Origin: Methyloversatilis universalis | Lineage (GTDB): Bacteria; Pseudomonadota; Gammaproteobacteria; Methylococcales; Methylococcaceae | Length of the DNA stretch: 64,000 nt | Reading direction: 5' to 3' | NCBI GenBank assembly: GCA_020723665.1 | Contig: DYIL01000003.1 | Location: forward strand, 1 to 64,000 | In this document: positions 32,449-41,943 of the stretch, one piece after another | How the letters are laid out: every line of letters begins with the position of its first letter | Position numbering within the stretch: position 1 is the stretch's first letter | Notes under the pieces: model-generated | What the model was told of the DNA's origin: nothing | Seen by the model: the letters and a program-made list of their open reading frames with translations, nothing else | Databases searched by the model: none | Translations under genes and position numbers: made by a program

Positions 32449-34647
32449 TCAACCGGACCTCAGCGTTGCCAACAACGCACTCAGGATTTCCGGGTCCACC
32501 GGCTTCACCAAATGGTGGTCGAATCCGGCGGCTTTCGACCGGGCGCGATCGTCCGCCTGGCCGTAGCCGGTAACGGCGATCATCAGCGCGTTTTGCAGTC
32601 CCGGTAAGTTGCGCATCTGCTTCGCGACTTCGTAACCGTCCATGCCCGGCAATCCGATATCGAGCAACACCGCCTCCGGATGGAATTCCGCGGCGACCGC
32701 CAGGGCGCCCGGGCCGTCGAACGCGGTGCGCACCTCGTGTCCGTCTAGGCTGAGCAACAGTGCCATGCTCTCCGCAGAATCCACGTTATCATCGACGACC
32801 AGAACCCGAACGCCGGCGGAACTCGATGCCGGTTCGCCGCCGGCCAAACCCGAACCTTCCTGAGCCGAGGTAGCCGCCACCCGTGGCAAATGGACGATGA
32901 ACTCGGCACCGTTGCCCGACCCCGCGCTTTGCGCTTCCACTCGGCCGCCGTGCATTTCCATCAGCCGCTGCACCAGCGTAAGCTCGAGCCCGCCCTGGGA
33001 CCGGTCGAACGAGCGTCTGCCTCGGGTAAACAGTTCGAAAATATTCGGCAAAAGCTCGCCCGGAATACTCATGCCGTTGTCACGCACCGGCACCACCACA
33101 TCGTCCGGAGACGCTTCCACGATCAGATCGACGCAGCCGCCGGCGTCGGTATACTTAGCCGCGGTGTTCAAGAGCTTGGCGATCACCCGGGCGAGCCTTG
33201 TCAGGTCGCCTTCGAACTGTACCGGCTCTTGCGGCAAGCGGACGGTCAGCTTGTGCCTGCGGGACTTGACCAACGGCAGGCTGGTTTCGACCGCCCGCTC
33301 GGTCACGGCCGGAACCTCGATCAGCGTTTTTTTCAAGACGATCGCGCCGCGGGTGATGCGGGAAATATCCGGCAGATCGTCGAGCAAGCGGCTCATCCGA
33401 GCCGCCTGGTGGCCGATCACATCGCGCGTCCGTTTCGGCTCCGGATCGCTCAACCCCGGTTGCCGGCGCACCTGCACGGCATTCCGTATCGGCGCCAGCG
33501 GATTGCGCAGTTCATGAGCCGGCATGGCGACGAATTCGTCCTCGAGGCGATCCGCCCCGCGCAGCGCCTGTTCGCCTCCGCGGTGATCGGTCACGTCGAT
33601 CGCCATGGGGGCGAGAAACGGCCTTCGGTCGGACAGGCGCATCGGAGCCGATGCATAAAACAGCCAACGCTGTTTGCGCCGGGTAAGGTCACGGACGCGG
33701 CGGTTGAAATGAACAGGGCGCATGCTGAACGCGACGCAAATTCGATGACCTTCCCGATGCTGGAACACGGCTTCCCGCCGCCAGGGCGAATCGAGCCCCT
33801 CGGTGCTAGCGTTGGGCCCGAAGCGTTCGTTCCAGGATTCGAAGTCATCGGGCGCCATCACCGATTGCAACGGTAGTCCGATACACTCCGCGTCGGAACG
33901 ACCCAACAAGGCCGACAGTGCGGGATTCGCGAAAACGAAACGGCCGTCGTGAGCCACGAATATGCCGTCGTCCGGCGAGTCGAGCAGCGTCTTGTATTTC
34001 GCCTCGCTTTCCGGCAAGGCCTGTGCCGCCTCCCGCTGCACCCCGGCAAGCTCGAGCCGGGTCGAAACACGCGCGAGCAGTTGGCGCGCGGAAATGGGCT
34101 TGATCAGACAATCGTCCACGCCGGCGTTCAATTCTTCGCTGCAGGTCTTTTCCTCGGAGCGAGGCGCGGTCAGAATCACGGGGACGTGGTCTTTCTTGGC
34201 GTTGCCCTTCACGGCGCGCAGAAGCACAGGGCCGTCGCGCCGCACAGTCCTGAGGTCCGCCAACGCGAGGCCGCGGGGATCGTTAAGGATGACATCGAGC
34301 GCCGCGGCACCGTCGGTCGCGATCACGACCTCGTAGCAGCGATCCAAGAACCGCTTGACATAGCTGGGCATTTCGGCGCTGCTCTCGACAACGAGCAGGT
34401 GGGCACGGCGTTTTTGTCTCCCACCGTTCCGGACGGCGGCGGGCGTCGAAGCACTGTCAGGGGCTCGCCGACGGTAACCGAACCTTGGCGTGACGGCAAC
34501 AACGCGCGTGTCGAATAAGCGCTGGGAAATCTCGAACGAATCGCGTGCCAGCGAAGGTGAACCGGTCTTGGGAAGCGCTCCGATGCGCTCGATAGGTCCG
34601 TTACCCGCAGCCGACCGTCCCGCTGCGATTTGGTCATCCTTACCCAT
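32449..34647 (-). CDS. Hybrid sensor histidine kinase with eroded ATP-binding motifs
   Basis: 732 residues from ATG 34647 (MGKDDQIAAG); an alternative ATG is at 34656 and the frame stays open to 34983. The order is receiver-like domain (about 84-200, with D/K residues), PAS (about 215-330), HisKA with H-box AHELRNPLAPIRNAV (His near 379), HATPase (about 475-590) and C-terminal receiver (VLLDIGLPGMDG, Asp near 660). The ATPase motifs deviate: the N-box reads KLLNTAAKYT where family members have LLNNAAKYT, the G1 box DNGMSI replaces DNGIGI, and the G2 glycines are missing (GGLELTLV versus GGLGIGLTLV). It may be a catalytically dead kinase or a decaying gene. No cognate regulator is adjacent. 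Confidence 0.82.
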   Translation of the reverse strand: MGKDDQIAAGRSAAGNGPIERIGALPKTGSPSLARDSFEISQRLFDTRVVAVTPRFGYRRRAPDSASTPAAVRNGGRQKRRAHLLVVESSAEMPSYVKRFLDRCYEVVIATDGAAALDVILNDPRGLALADLRTVRRDGPVLLRAVKGNAKKDHVPVILTAPRSEEKTCSEELNAGVDDCLIKPISARQLLARVSTRLELAGVQREAAQALPESEAKYKTLLDSPDDGIFVAHDGRFVFANPALSALLGRSDAECIGLPLQSVMAPDDFESWNERFGPNASTEGLDSPWRREAVFQHREGHRICVAFSMRPVHFNRRVRDLTRRKQRWLFYASAPMRLSDRRPFLAPMAIDVTDHRGGEQALRGADRLEDEFVAMPAHELRNPLAPIRNAVQVRRQPGLSDPEPKRTRDVIGHQAARMSRLLDDLPDISRITRGAIVLKKTLIEVPAVTERAVETSLPLVKSRRHKLTVRLPQEPVQFEGDLTRLARVIAKLLNTAAKYTDAGGCVDLIVEASPDDVVVPVRDNGMSIPGELLPNIFELFTRGRRSFDRSQGGLELTLVQRLMEMHGGRVEAQSAGSGNGAEFIVHLPRVAATSAQEGSGLAGGEPASSSAGVRVLVVDDNVDSAESMALLLSLDGHEVRTAFDGPGALAVAAEFHPEAVLLDIGLPGMDGYEVAKQMRNLPGLQNALMIAVTGYGQADDRARSKAAGFDHHLVKPVDPEILSALLATLRSG

Positions 34648-34995
34648 GCTGATCATCCTGTCATGTTTCACGATTCCTGCAAGCCATGCTCGGAACAGCG
34701 ATCCCTTTCGAAACCGTATCCATTCCGAACAGGTGCGTTCCGCTAATTTAGCTGTTTTACCGTGTTGGCCCCATCGAATCAAGCTTTCCGAGGTCAGACC
34801 CGTTCGGGAAGATTTTTCTCCGCAGCACAGCAGACCAAGCGTATAGACTGAGAAAAACGGTTTAACGTCGACACATCGCTTGTCGACAAACCCGTATGCG
34901 CCGGCACACTGTAGGCCGAGAGAAAAGCCCGTATCGGTAAGGCTTTGCCGGCCCTGAGCGACTGTGCGCCGGGTGCCGACCAAAACGGCAAATCT
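34648..34995. other. Spacer upstream of the kinase; nothing recognised
   Basis: The kinase frame remains open through this stretch, but the encoded residues show no domain. No terminator or RNA gene is seen. Confidence 0.4.
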
Positions 34996-35093
34996 TTAAG
35001 GAAGCTCTGAACACGTTGATTCCGTGATTCCGTTCATGCCCTTCGACGAGCTCAGGACAGGCCTGTCGAAGGACTTGATCAGAGCTTCCTTAA
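34996..35093. repeat. 98-bp palindromic element with perfect 15-bp terminal inverted repeats
   Basis: TTAAGGAAGCTCTGA (34996-35010) and TCAGAGCTTCCTTAA (35079-35093) are perfect inverted repeats. Inside, CCTTCGAC and GTCGAAGG form a second inverted pair around GAGCTCAGGACAGGCCT. It is a short version of the element at 13341-13717. Its right end supplies the stop codon of the fetB-like gene. Confidence 0.75.
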
Positions 35094-35881
35094 CCGCGCT
35101 CGACGACATCCTCCTTCAACACATCGAATTCGTTGAAAGCAATATTCACGCTGAGTACTAGGTTTAGAATGCTTGCAAGCACGGTACTTGCGAAAATGCA
35201 CAACATGATGGCGATCTGATATTTCACGGCCAGCCAGGGCTCGCTCCCGCCCAGAATTTGACCGGTCATCATGCCGGGCAGCGACACCAGACCCAAGGTC
35301 GCCATGCCGGCTAAAGTGGGGTTGATCGCCGCCTTGACGGCCTCGCGAAAATAGGGAAGCACCGCCTCCCAGCGGGTGGCGCCGAGCAGCAGGTAGGTCA
35401 GGTACTCGTTTTCGTTTTTCCTGAGCGCGTCATAGAAGCGCTCCAGTCCGATTACGTTGCCCTGCAGGCAATTGCCGAGGATCATGCCGGCTAGGGGAAT
35501 CAAGTAACGGGCATCGTAATAGAGGGGCGGCCGAATCACCAACAGTAGCAGATAGGCGGTGGAAAACAGGACGCTCCCGGCCACCGCCGCGAATGTAGCG
35601 GCGAAGAAGTAGCGCCGATTCAGTCCGGCCCGCGTGAGGATCGCCCAATCGGCCACCACCAGCATCACCAGAATCCATAGCCCATTCAGCCAGGGATTGT
35701 TAAGCGTGAACAAAGTCTTCAGATAGACGCCCACCAAGGCCAATTGGAGGCTCATGCGGAGAATGCCGACAACGATCGCCCGGCTCAGGCGGAGTCCGGT
35801 CAGTCCGAGCAGCAGCCAGGGTAGCAGCACGACGCCGTAAAGCACCGCCATTCGCGGCGGTGCGATATCAAGCGCTTCCAT
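35090..35881 (-). CDS. fetB: FetB/YbbM-like ABC transporter permease (UPF0014)
   Basis: 263 residues with about seven hydrophobic segments. Family hallmarks include RMSLQLALVGVYLKTLF, RYLIPLAGMILGNCLQGNVIGLERF, LGATRWEAVLPYFREAVKAAINPTLAGMATLGLVSLPGMMTGQILGG. FetAB is an iron exporter giving oxidative-stress resistance in E. coli. It overlaps the ATPase gene by 14 bp. The stop TAA (35092-35090) lies inside a palindromic repeat, so the C-terminus may have been altered by insertion. Confidence 0.88.
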   Translation of the reverse strand: MEALDIAPPRMAVLYGVVLLPWLLLGLTGLRLSRAIVVGILRMSLQLALVGVYLKTLFTLNNPWLNGLWILVMLVVADWAILTRAGLNRRYFFAATFAAVAGSVLFSTAYLLLLVIRPPLYYDARYLIPLAGMILGNCLQGNVIGLERFYDALRKNENEYLTYLLLGATRWEAVLPYFREAVKAAINPTLAGMATLGLVSLPGMMTGQILGGSEPWLAVKYQIAIMLCIFASTVLASILNLVLSVNIAFNEFDVLKEDVVERG

Positions 35882-36578
35882 TGCGATGAATCCGGGTCAA
35901 GCGCCCACCCTCCAACTCCAGAACGATATCGCAGCGTGCGACCCAGTCAGGGTCGTGGGCCACGGAGAGCACGGTGAACGCGGGATCGGCAAACATATCT
36001 AGCACCGCCTGCTTGCTCTCGGCGTCGAGGGCGCTGGTCACCTCGTCCAAGAGATAAAGACTTTTCCCCAACAGCAAGGCGCGGGCAATGGCGATACGTT
36101 GTTTCTCGCCTCCGGAAACGAGCCGGCACTCACGATCGAGAATATCCGGCGACAGATGGAGATGCTCCAGGGCATCGATCAGCCGACACTCGGAAGGCTT
36201 ATTGTCCCGGTGCGTCTTGAATCGAAAGGGCAACATCAAAGCTTCGCGCACCGTTTCCGCGCCGAGGACCGGCTCCTGGCCGATATAGGCGGCGCGCCGC
36301 CGAACGGACTGTACGGTCGGCGGATCGAGCGATTCATCTTCGAAAAGAATTCTGCCGGCGGCCAAGGGATAAAGCCCCAACAAAGTCTTCAACACCGTGC
36401 TCTTGCCGGAGCCCGACTTGCCGCGAAAAACAGCCTTTTCGCCGGCCTTCACCACAAAACTGACGTCGGCCAGGATCGATTTGCCGCGAACCGATACGGA
36501 GACCCGGTCGAAGCGGATCAGCGCCGCTTCAGCCGGCCGGCCGTCGAACTCCCGCGGCCGACTACCGACGGACGGCAT
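35868..36578 (-). CDS. fetA: FetA/YbbL-like ABC transporter ATP-binding protein
   Basis: 236 residues. Walker A GKSGSGKST near 53, Q-loop YIGQEPV, signature LVSGGEKQR, Walker B LYLLDEVTSALD and H-loop VAHD are all intact. It pairs with the UPF0014 permease immediately downstream to form a metal (probably iron) exporter. Its start overlaps the 3' end of the upstream MBL-fold gene by 17 bp, so the three genes form one transcript. Confidence 0.9.
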   Translation of the reverse strand: MPSVGSRPREFDGRPAEAALIRFDRVSVSVRGKSILADVSFVVKAGEKAVFRGKSGSGKSTVLKTLLGLYPLAAGRILFEDESLDPPTVQSVRRRAAYIGQEPVLGAETVREALMLPFRFKTHRDNKPSECRLIDALEHLHLSPDILDRECRLVSGGEKQRIAIARALLLGKSLYLLDEVTSALDAESKQAVLDMFADPAFTVLSVAHDPDWVARCDIVLELEGGRLTRIHRNGSA

Positions 36579-37206
36579 CGCCCACGAACGGATTGGTACG
36601 GCGTTCGTCGCCGAAAGTAGACAAAGGGCCGTGCCCCGGAATGAACACGACGTCGTCCCCCAGCGGAAAAAGCCGCTCGCGAATGGACTTCACTAGGGCG
36701 CCGTAATCGCCTCGTGGAAAATCGGTTCGGCCAATGGAGCCTTTGAACAGCACGTCCCCGACAATGGCGAGCCGCTCGCCGGGGTGAAAGAACGCCACGT
36801 GGCCGGGCGTGTGGCCGGGGCAATGTATGACTTCAAGGGTTTGACGCCCAAACTGTACCGTATCGCCCTCCTCGAGCCAGCGATCCGGAGTAAAGGTATC
36901 CGCCGGCGGAAAACCGAACATCTCACACTGCTTAGGCAATAGCTCGATCCAAAATCTGTCCTCTTTCTGTGGGCCTTCGATCGGAATCCCGAGCCGTCCG
37001 GCCAATTCCGCGGTACCGCCAACATGGTCCACATGGGCGTGAGTGAGCAAAATCTTGACCGGCATCACGCCGGTGCTTTCAGCTCTTTCGAGGATTCGGT
37101 CCAGATCGCCGCCCGGATCGACGACGACGCCTTCCATGGTGTCCTCGCACCAGAGCAGCGAACAATTTTGTTGAAACGCCGTGACCGGGATGACCGTCGC
37201 TTTCAT
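36562..37206 (-). CDS. MBL-fold hydrolase, glyoxalase II-like (YcbL type)
   Basis: 214 residues. The metallo-beta-lactamase zinc motif is THAHVDHVGG (HxHxDH), with later ligands HCPGHTPGH and GDVLFKGSIGRTDF, and a terminal HGPLSTFGDERRTNPF typical of the short YcbL group. Likely a thioester hydrolase. It is the first gene of a three-gene unit with fetAB; a functional link is not obvious. Confidence 0.9.
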   Translation of the reverse strand: MKATVIPVTAFQQNCSLLWCEDTMEGVVVDPGGDLDRILERAESTGVMPVKILLTHAHVDHVGGTAELAGRLGIPIEGPQKEDRFWIELLPKQCEMFGFPPADTFTPDRWLEEGDTVQFGRQTLEVIHCPGHTPGHVAFFHPGERLAIVGDVLFKGSIGRTDFPRGDYGALVKSIRERLFPLGDDVVFIPGHGPLSTFGDERRTNPFVGDAVRR

Positions 37207-38120
37207 GTCGGACTCGAGAAATCGGATTGACTAAAGGAAAGATGATACCGGAAGAAAGACATCGTATGTGGGCTATCGCTCCACAAAGCAAGCGCCCACA
37301 TACTCGGCGATGAACCCGGCGCACTGACTCAGAACTTCGCCATTGGACATCGTTTGGGTGTGGCAGACAGTCGAAATAGCCGACGGGGAAGAAATTTAGA
37401 CAGCGTTGACGACTATAGGCGTGACATAGAAATCCTTGTTTGTCGTGCAGTGCGAGACCGCATTGGGTCCGCAGCGCTAATATAGGGGAACTTGAACAAA
37501 TATCGCTAAAACTGTTGAAGGCTTAATTTATTTTAGACCTCGTCGGTGTCGTGTTTTTCACTAACCTTCTTTTTTACTCAGTGGACTAGAAGCTAAAATT
37601 TTGAGGTGGCGGTGTTCCAGAATTCTGAGATAGTTTTCCTATGACAGATTCCTTAAGCAGTGCTTACACACGATAGCTGTACTTTTTATTCTTTCTTTAC
37701 AATATGGACAAAACTTATATATCGAGTGATATTTAACAGGGTGTTGAAAAACGCATTCTGCATACGACATGTAGGTTAACAGTTTCGTCGTTACCCACTA
37801 CTTATGGTAGGACCATCGAGTTTTTCAACAGCCTGCTAAACTGTCGGCACGGCTCCCCTAAAATACGGAAACACGGGGTTTCTACTACCAAACACAACTC
37901 AAGTTGTGTCGGTAGCATTCGCTAAGTCTCCGACGCTCTTTCCTGGAATAGTATTCATGAAAGCCCTGTTTTCTAAGTCCCATACCGGGTCGTCGGCAGC
38001 ACCGACATGACATGATATGAATCTTAGCCGATTCAGCGGAATCTCGAACGAGGCGATGAGCTACTTCAGGAAGACATCATGGACGGCCCGGCTGTCAACC
38101 GACCACGAGCACAACCTCCA
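37207..38120. other. AT-rich 914-bp spacer with a MITE; no gene seen
   Basis: The part 37490-37740 is clearly richer in A+T than the surrounding genome. It contains the MITE at 37733-37839 and a hairpin at 37885-37915 (ACACAACT-ca-AGTTGTGT with outer CTACC/GGTAG). No protein frame of note. Confidence 0.5.
37733..37839. mobile_element. 107-bp MITE-like element with 20-bp terminal inverted repeats
   Basis: The left end TTAACAGGGTGTTGAAAAAC and the right end GTTTTTCAACAGCCTGCTAA match as inverted repeats at 18 of 20 positions. GTTGAAAAA-type ends are common to several IS families, so this looks like a non-autonomous derivative. No internal gene. Confidence 0.65.
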
Positions 38121-38855
38121 TCACTCGCAGCTTTGATTCCTCCCCCCTGGATCCCCCATGAAGAGGAACAGGACGCGGTCATCGCCACGGGCGGTCGCCT
38201 TGTAATCGGTCAGCGCGGTCTCCAGGATCCCGTTGAGGCCGGCCGAAACCAGCCGTGCATTACCGGGCAGCCACATATCACTGGCGTCCCCGCATATCCC
38301 GTTGCGATCCGCATCATCACAAGGAATCTGGAGCACGACGGGATTAATGCAATAACGCTCGGCATCCGAATTGGTGCATTCGGGCGCATGGCGCCTGAAC
38401 CCATCGAGAACCACCATGTCGCCGGTCGCCAGAGCGTTCACGAAGCGTTGGCTGTTGCAACTAACGTCCGAAAAGCTGCAATGCGCCTTGCGGACATTGA
38501 TCCGTACGCCGTCCGTCAAATACGGGCCGCGCCAGCCGCGTCCGGTCACCGGGTCGAAAGTCCGGAGCGGTGCCGGCAATGACGCCGGCTCGAACAGGTC
38601 CTGAATCGAGCGCGGGATTTCACCGCTATCGGCTCGGTAGCCGAGACCCGCCTCTCCGCCCAGAATTGCCGCGCGAATAGCTTTAAGACTCGCATCCGTG
38701 GCGGCGCATTCAGCCGCGAAATCGTCGCCGCGCACGAAAGACATCACCACGCCTGTCACGGCCAGCACGAGCACGAACACGGCCGCGCGTTCGGCCCGCG
38801 TCATATGGAGGCGCATGCTCCCAAGACGCCGCAGTGATTGATTCGAAACCATCAT
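38121..38855 (-). CDS. Single-TM exported protein with a pseudopilin-like GWRGPYL motif
   Basis: 244 residues. One N-terminal TM helix (AAVFVLVLAVTGVVMSFV, about 24-41) anchors a periplasmic domain with six to eight cysteines. VTGRGWRGPYLTDGV resembles the conserved loop of GspG-type pseudopilins, but the TM helix lacks a prepilin peptidase site (no G-F/M-T-L-x-E). It may be a diverged pseudopilin-like or exported protein. No secretion genes are adjacent, and function is not assigned. A decayed transposase lies upstream. Confidence 0.6.
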   Translation of the reverse strand: MMVSNQSLRRLGSMRLHMTRAERAAVFVLVLAVTGVVMSFVRGDDFAAECAATDASLKAIRAAILGGEAGLGYRADSGEIPRSIQDLFEPASLPAPLRTFDPVTGRGWRGPYLTDGVRINVRKAHCSFSDVSCNSQRFVNALATGDMVVLDGFRRHAPECTNSDAERYCINPVVLQIPCDDADRNGICGDASDMWLPGNARLVSAGLNGILETALTDYKATARGDDRVLFLFMGDPGGRNQSCE

Positions 38856-39091
38856 CTATCGTTTCTCGACTTTTGGATCAGCACCAACGAGCCGGGAATA
38901 ACACGAAGCATGCCAACCGGCTTGCAGGCTTGACGCGCGGCACTCCGCTTGACGGGCATATCGAACCGGTTTGGGCGGACCCGCCGAAACCGGCCGGATC
39001 TTGCGGGGAAAAACATAATACACCGAGGCAAATGACGCATGCCGGGAATGCGCGCACTTCGCAACCGAAACACTCGGTCTACTGGAGCGTG

Positions 39092-39570
39092 TTATCCACT
39101 TTGGAGCAATGGGGCGGCCTTGACGAGCAAGAGGATGGCAAAGACGATAAAGCGCAAGCCCGCCAAGGTTTCGGCCAATCGTTCGTAATCGCGAGCCAAG
39201 CGCCGAAACCGGGCAATCCTGCCGAAACTCCGCTCCACCGCCCACCACCGGGGCAACAGCACAAAGCCTCTTTTGGCCTCCGGCAGCAGCCTGCCTGCCG
39301 GCAGGCAGGCTCGACCCCATCCAGCCGAATGCCGTGCCGGCGGGTGACCGGTTGAGCGGAGCGCGCCAGTTCCGCCGCCTGGGCACGCTAGGGCTCGTTG
39401 GCCGGGGTCACCAGGAGCGCTAACAGATGGCCCAAGGTATCGACGGCCATGTAGACCTCGCTGCCCTTCTTGCCTGCCTGCGCAGGCGGGCGCTTGTGGC
39501 CATGGTAACCGGCCTTCACACCGCTCTCACAACTGGATGGCAGCGTTCGCCCGCCGAATTTGCGCGATAT
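39092..39570 (-). pseudogene. Decayed IS5-like transposase
   Basis: On the minus strand, translated pieces match IS5-family transposases: [25 protein letters not shown] then an in-frame stop, RHGIRLDGVE, and, in another frame, LLPEAKRGFVLLPRWWAVERSFGRIARFRRLARDYERLAETLAGLRFIVFAILLLVK ending at the TAA at 39092. The middle, including the catalytic region, is deleted or frameshifted around a GCCTGCCTGC/GCAGGCAGGC palindrome near 39288-39309. Inactive remnant. Confidence 0.75.
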
Positions 39571-39691
39571 CCCTCAAAAAAGTATGTGATTTACCGCACT
39601 TTCTCCACTGGGTCGTCGGGAAAAATTCATTTAAGCATTTGATAATACAATGATGCTTTAACGATGGTGCAGTTCTTGCCGTAACGCCCGA

Positions 39692-39715
39692 AGTCGGCTC
39701 CAGCCGACTCCTTTT
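39692..39715 (+). terminator. Hairpin with T-run just upstream of the TonB receptor gene
   Basis: AGTCGGCT-cc-AGCCGACT (39692-39709) followed by CCTTTTT. It lies about 30 bp before the receptor start, so it could be a leader attenuator or simply a terminator for transcription from the left. Confidence 0.5.
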
Positions 39716-39741
39716 TCTGTGTACTCAAGGCGAGGTTATGC

Positions 39742-41943
39742 GTGAAAAAAAAGAGTGTGTTCGATGAATCAGTTACCAGCGCCCTGATCGGCGCCCTTTC
39801 GTTCTCTTGCGCCATCGCGGCGTTTGCCGCCGATGAACAGCAAAAACAAAGCCAGATCGGCAGCGACAGCATGCACCTCGACAAAATTCTCGTGACCGAG
39901 TCGTGGACGCCGCCGTTCAAGTCGCTGAACACCACCGAACTGAACAGGCAGACGATAGCCAGGAAGCAGTCCCCAATCAGCGACACCGCCGCACTTTTCG
40001 ACGATGTTCCGGGTTTCAGCCGCTACGGCTCGGGCGGATTGTCCAGCCTACCGGTGATTCACGGCCTCAATGATGACCGGGTCAGGGTGCAAATCAACGG
40101 CATGTCGATCACCTCCGCCTGTGCCAATCACATGAATCCGCCCCTGTCCCACGTCGATTTGCGCAACGTCGAGCAGGCGACGGTGGTGGCCGGCATCACG
40201 CCGGTGAGTCTCGGCGGCGATAGCCTCGGCGGCACGATCATTCTCGACACGATCACACCCCGCTTCGCGACAGCCGAGGAAGGCACCATTTTCGGGGGCA
40301 GTATTTCCTCGTTCTATCGCAGCAACGGCGAAGCCTTCGGCGGCAGCACGACGGTCAGTGCGGCAAGCGAGCACGTAGCCCTGTCCTACACCGGCTCCCA
40401 CACCGAGAGCGACAATTACAAGGCGGGTGGTGGCTTCGAGGTCAAATCCAGCCAGTACGAGGCTCAGAACCACTCGATGACCTTGGCGCTCGGCAACGAC
40501 GATCATCTGCTCGTGGTCAACGCCGGGCAGCAGAACATTCCGCGCCAGGGTTTTCCCAATGCCCGCATGGACATGGTCGACAACGACAGCACCTTCGGCA
40601 ATATGCGCTACCAGGGGAAATTCGGCTGGGGCAATTTGGAATCCCGATTCTATTACGAGCATACCCAACACGAGATGAACTTCCTCCGGGACAAACGGCC
40701 CGGCGACATGCCGATGAAGACGGAAGGCAAGAACGTCGGCTATCTAATCAAAGCGGAAATACCGCTGACCGATCGGGATACGCTACGGGTAGGAAACGAA
40801 TACCATCGCAACGAGCTGGACGATTGGTGGCCGCCGGTTGTCGGCAACATGATGATGGGGCCCGACATCTTCTGGAACGTCCGCAATGGCGAACGCGACC
40901 GCGTAGGCACGTTTGCCGAATGGGACGCGCGCTGGAGCGAGGAATGGAGTTCGCTGCTCGGACTGCGCCACGATCACGTGCGCACGAACGCCGACACCGT
41001 CCAGCCGTACTCTTCGATGTCGATGATGCAACGCGCCGACCAGCTGGCGGCCAGGGCCTTCAACGCCAGAAGCCGCGACCGTGCCGACGACAACTTCGAC
41101 CTGACCGCCTTGGTGCGCTACACGCCCGACGCCACCAGTCAATTCGAAGCGGGCTACGCGCGTAAGAACCGCTCCCCAAACCTTTACGAACGTTATGCCT
41201 GGGGCTTGGGCCCCATGGCCATGTACATGAACGGCTGGTTCGGCGACGGCAACGGCTATGTCGGCGATCCGGATTTGGAACCCGAGGTGGCCCATACCCT
41301 GAGTGCCACGTTCGGCTGGCATGACGCGCAGCAACAGAAATGGGACGTCAGGATCACGCCTTACTACACCTATGTCGAAGACTACATCGATGTGGATCGC
41401 TGCCCGGTAACGCCCGGCACGGCATGCACGGTAGCCAATCTGGCCGCGACCGACGGCTTCGTGTTTCTCAAGTTCGCCAACCACGACGCTCAACTCTACG
41501 GCGTCGACCTGTCCGGCAAGGCACTCCTGGGCGACACTCGTTTCGGACACTTTACCGGCCGAGGTGTCCTAGGCTATGTCCGCGGCGAAAATCTGGATAC
41601 CGGCGACAACCTGTATCACATGATGCCGGTGAATGCCAAATTGACCGTCGACCATCAATGGGGCGGTTGGAACAACGCCGTCGAACTCCAGTTGGTGGCG
41701 TCCAAAACCGACGTGTCGGACGTCAGGAACGAGCTCAAGACCGGCGGCTACGCTTTGGTCAACCTGCGCACCGGTTATGAATGGAAATACGTCCGTGTCG
41801 ACGCCGGACTCGACAACCTGCTCGACAAGAACTACGACCTGCCGCTGGGCGGCGCTTATCTCGGTTCGCGCCCGTTTGTCTACGGCACCGCCCTACCCGG
41901 GATGGGACGCTCGGCATACGTCGGTGTGACCTTCACCTTTTGA
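39742..41943 (+). CDS. TonB-dependent receptor, probably copper receptor of the OprC/NosA type
   Basis: 733 residues from a GTG at 39742 with GAGG six nt upstream. Signal peptide about 1-30 (ALIGALSFSCAIAAFA). The plug domain spans about 50-170, and the barrel ends GVTFTF with the terminal Phe typical of outer-membrane barrels. The plug contains MSITSACANHMNPPLSHVD, like the Cys/Met-rich copper-binding stretch of OprC/NosA. The barrel is rich in Met (MMMGPDIFW, SSMSMMQRAD, GPMAMYMNGWF). Uptake of copper or a copper complex across the outer membrane is likely, useful if the host makes copper enzymes. No TonB box is confidently located. Stand-alone gene, convergent with nuoN. Confidence 0.8.
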   Translation: MKKKSVFDESVTSALIGALSFSCAIAAFAADEQQKQSQIGSDSMHLDKILVTESWTPPFKSLNTTELNRQTIARKQSPISDTAALFDDVPGFSRYGSGGLSSLPVIHGLNDDRVRVQINGMSITSACANHMNPPLSHVDLRNVEQATVVAGITPVSLGGDSLGGTIILDTITPRFATAEEGTIFGGSISSFYRSNGEAFGGSTTVSAASEHVALSYTGSHTESDNYKAGGGFEVKSSQYEAQNHSMTLALGNDDHLLVVNAGQQNIPRQGFPNARMDMVDNDSTFGNMRYQGKFGWGNLESRFYYEHTQHEMNFLRDKRPGDMPMKTEGKNVGYLIKAEIPLTDRDTLRVGNEYHRNELDDWWPPVVGNMMMGPDIFWNVRNGERDRVGTFAEWDARWSEEWSSLLGLRHDHVRTNADTVQPYSSMSMMQRADQLAARAFNARSRDRADDNFDLTALVRYTPDATSQFEAGYARKNRSPNLYERYAWGLGPMAMYMNGWFGDGNGYVGDPDLEPEVAHTLSATFGWHDAQQQKWDVRITPYYTYVEDYIDVDRCPVTPGTACTVANLAATDGFVFLKFANHDAQLYGVDLSGKALLGDTRFGHFTGRGVLGYVRGENLDTGDNLYHMMPVNAKLTVDHQWGGWNNAVELQLVASKTDVSDVRNELKTGGYALVNLRTGYEWKYVRVDAGLDNLLDKNYDLPLGGAYLGSRPFVYGTALPGMGRSAYVGVTFTF

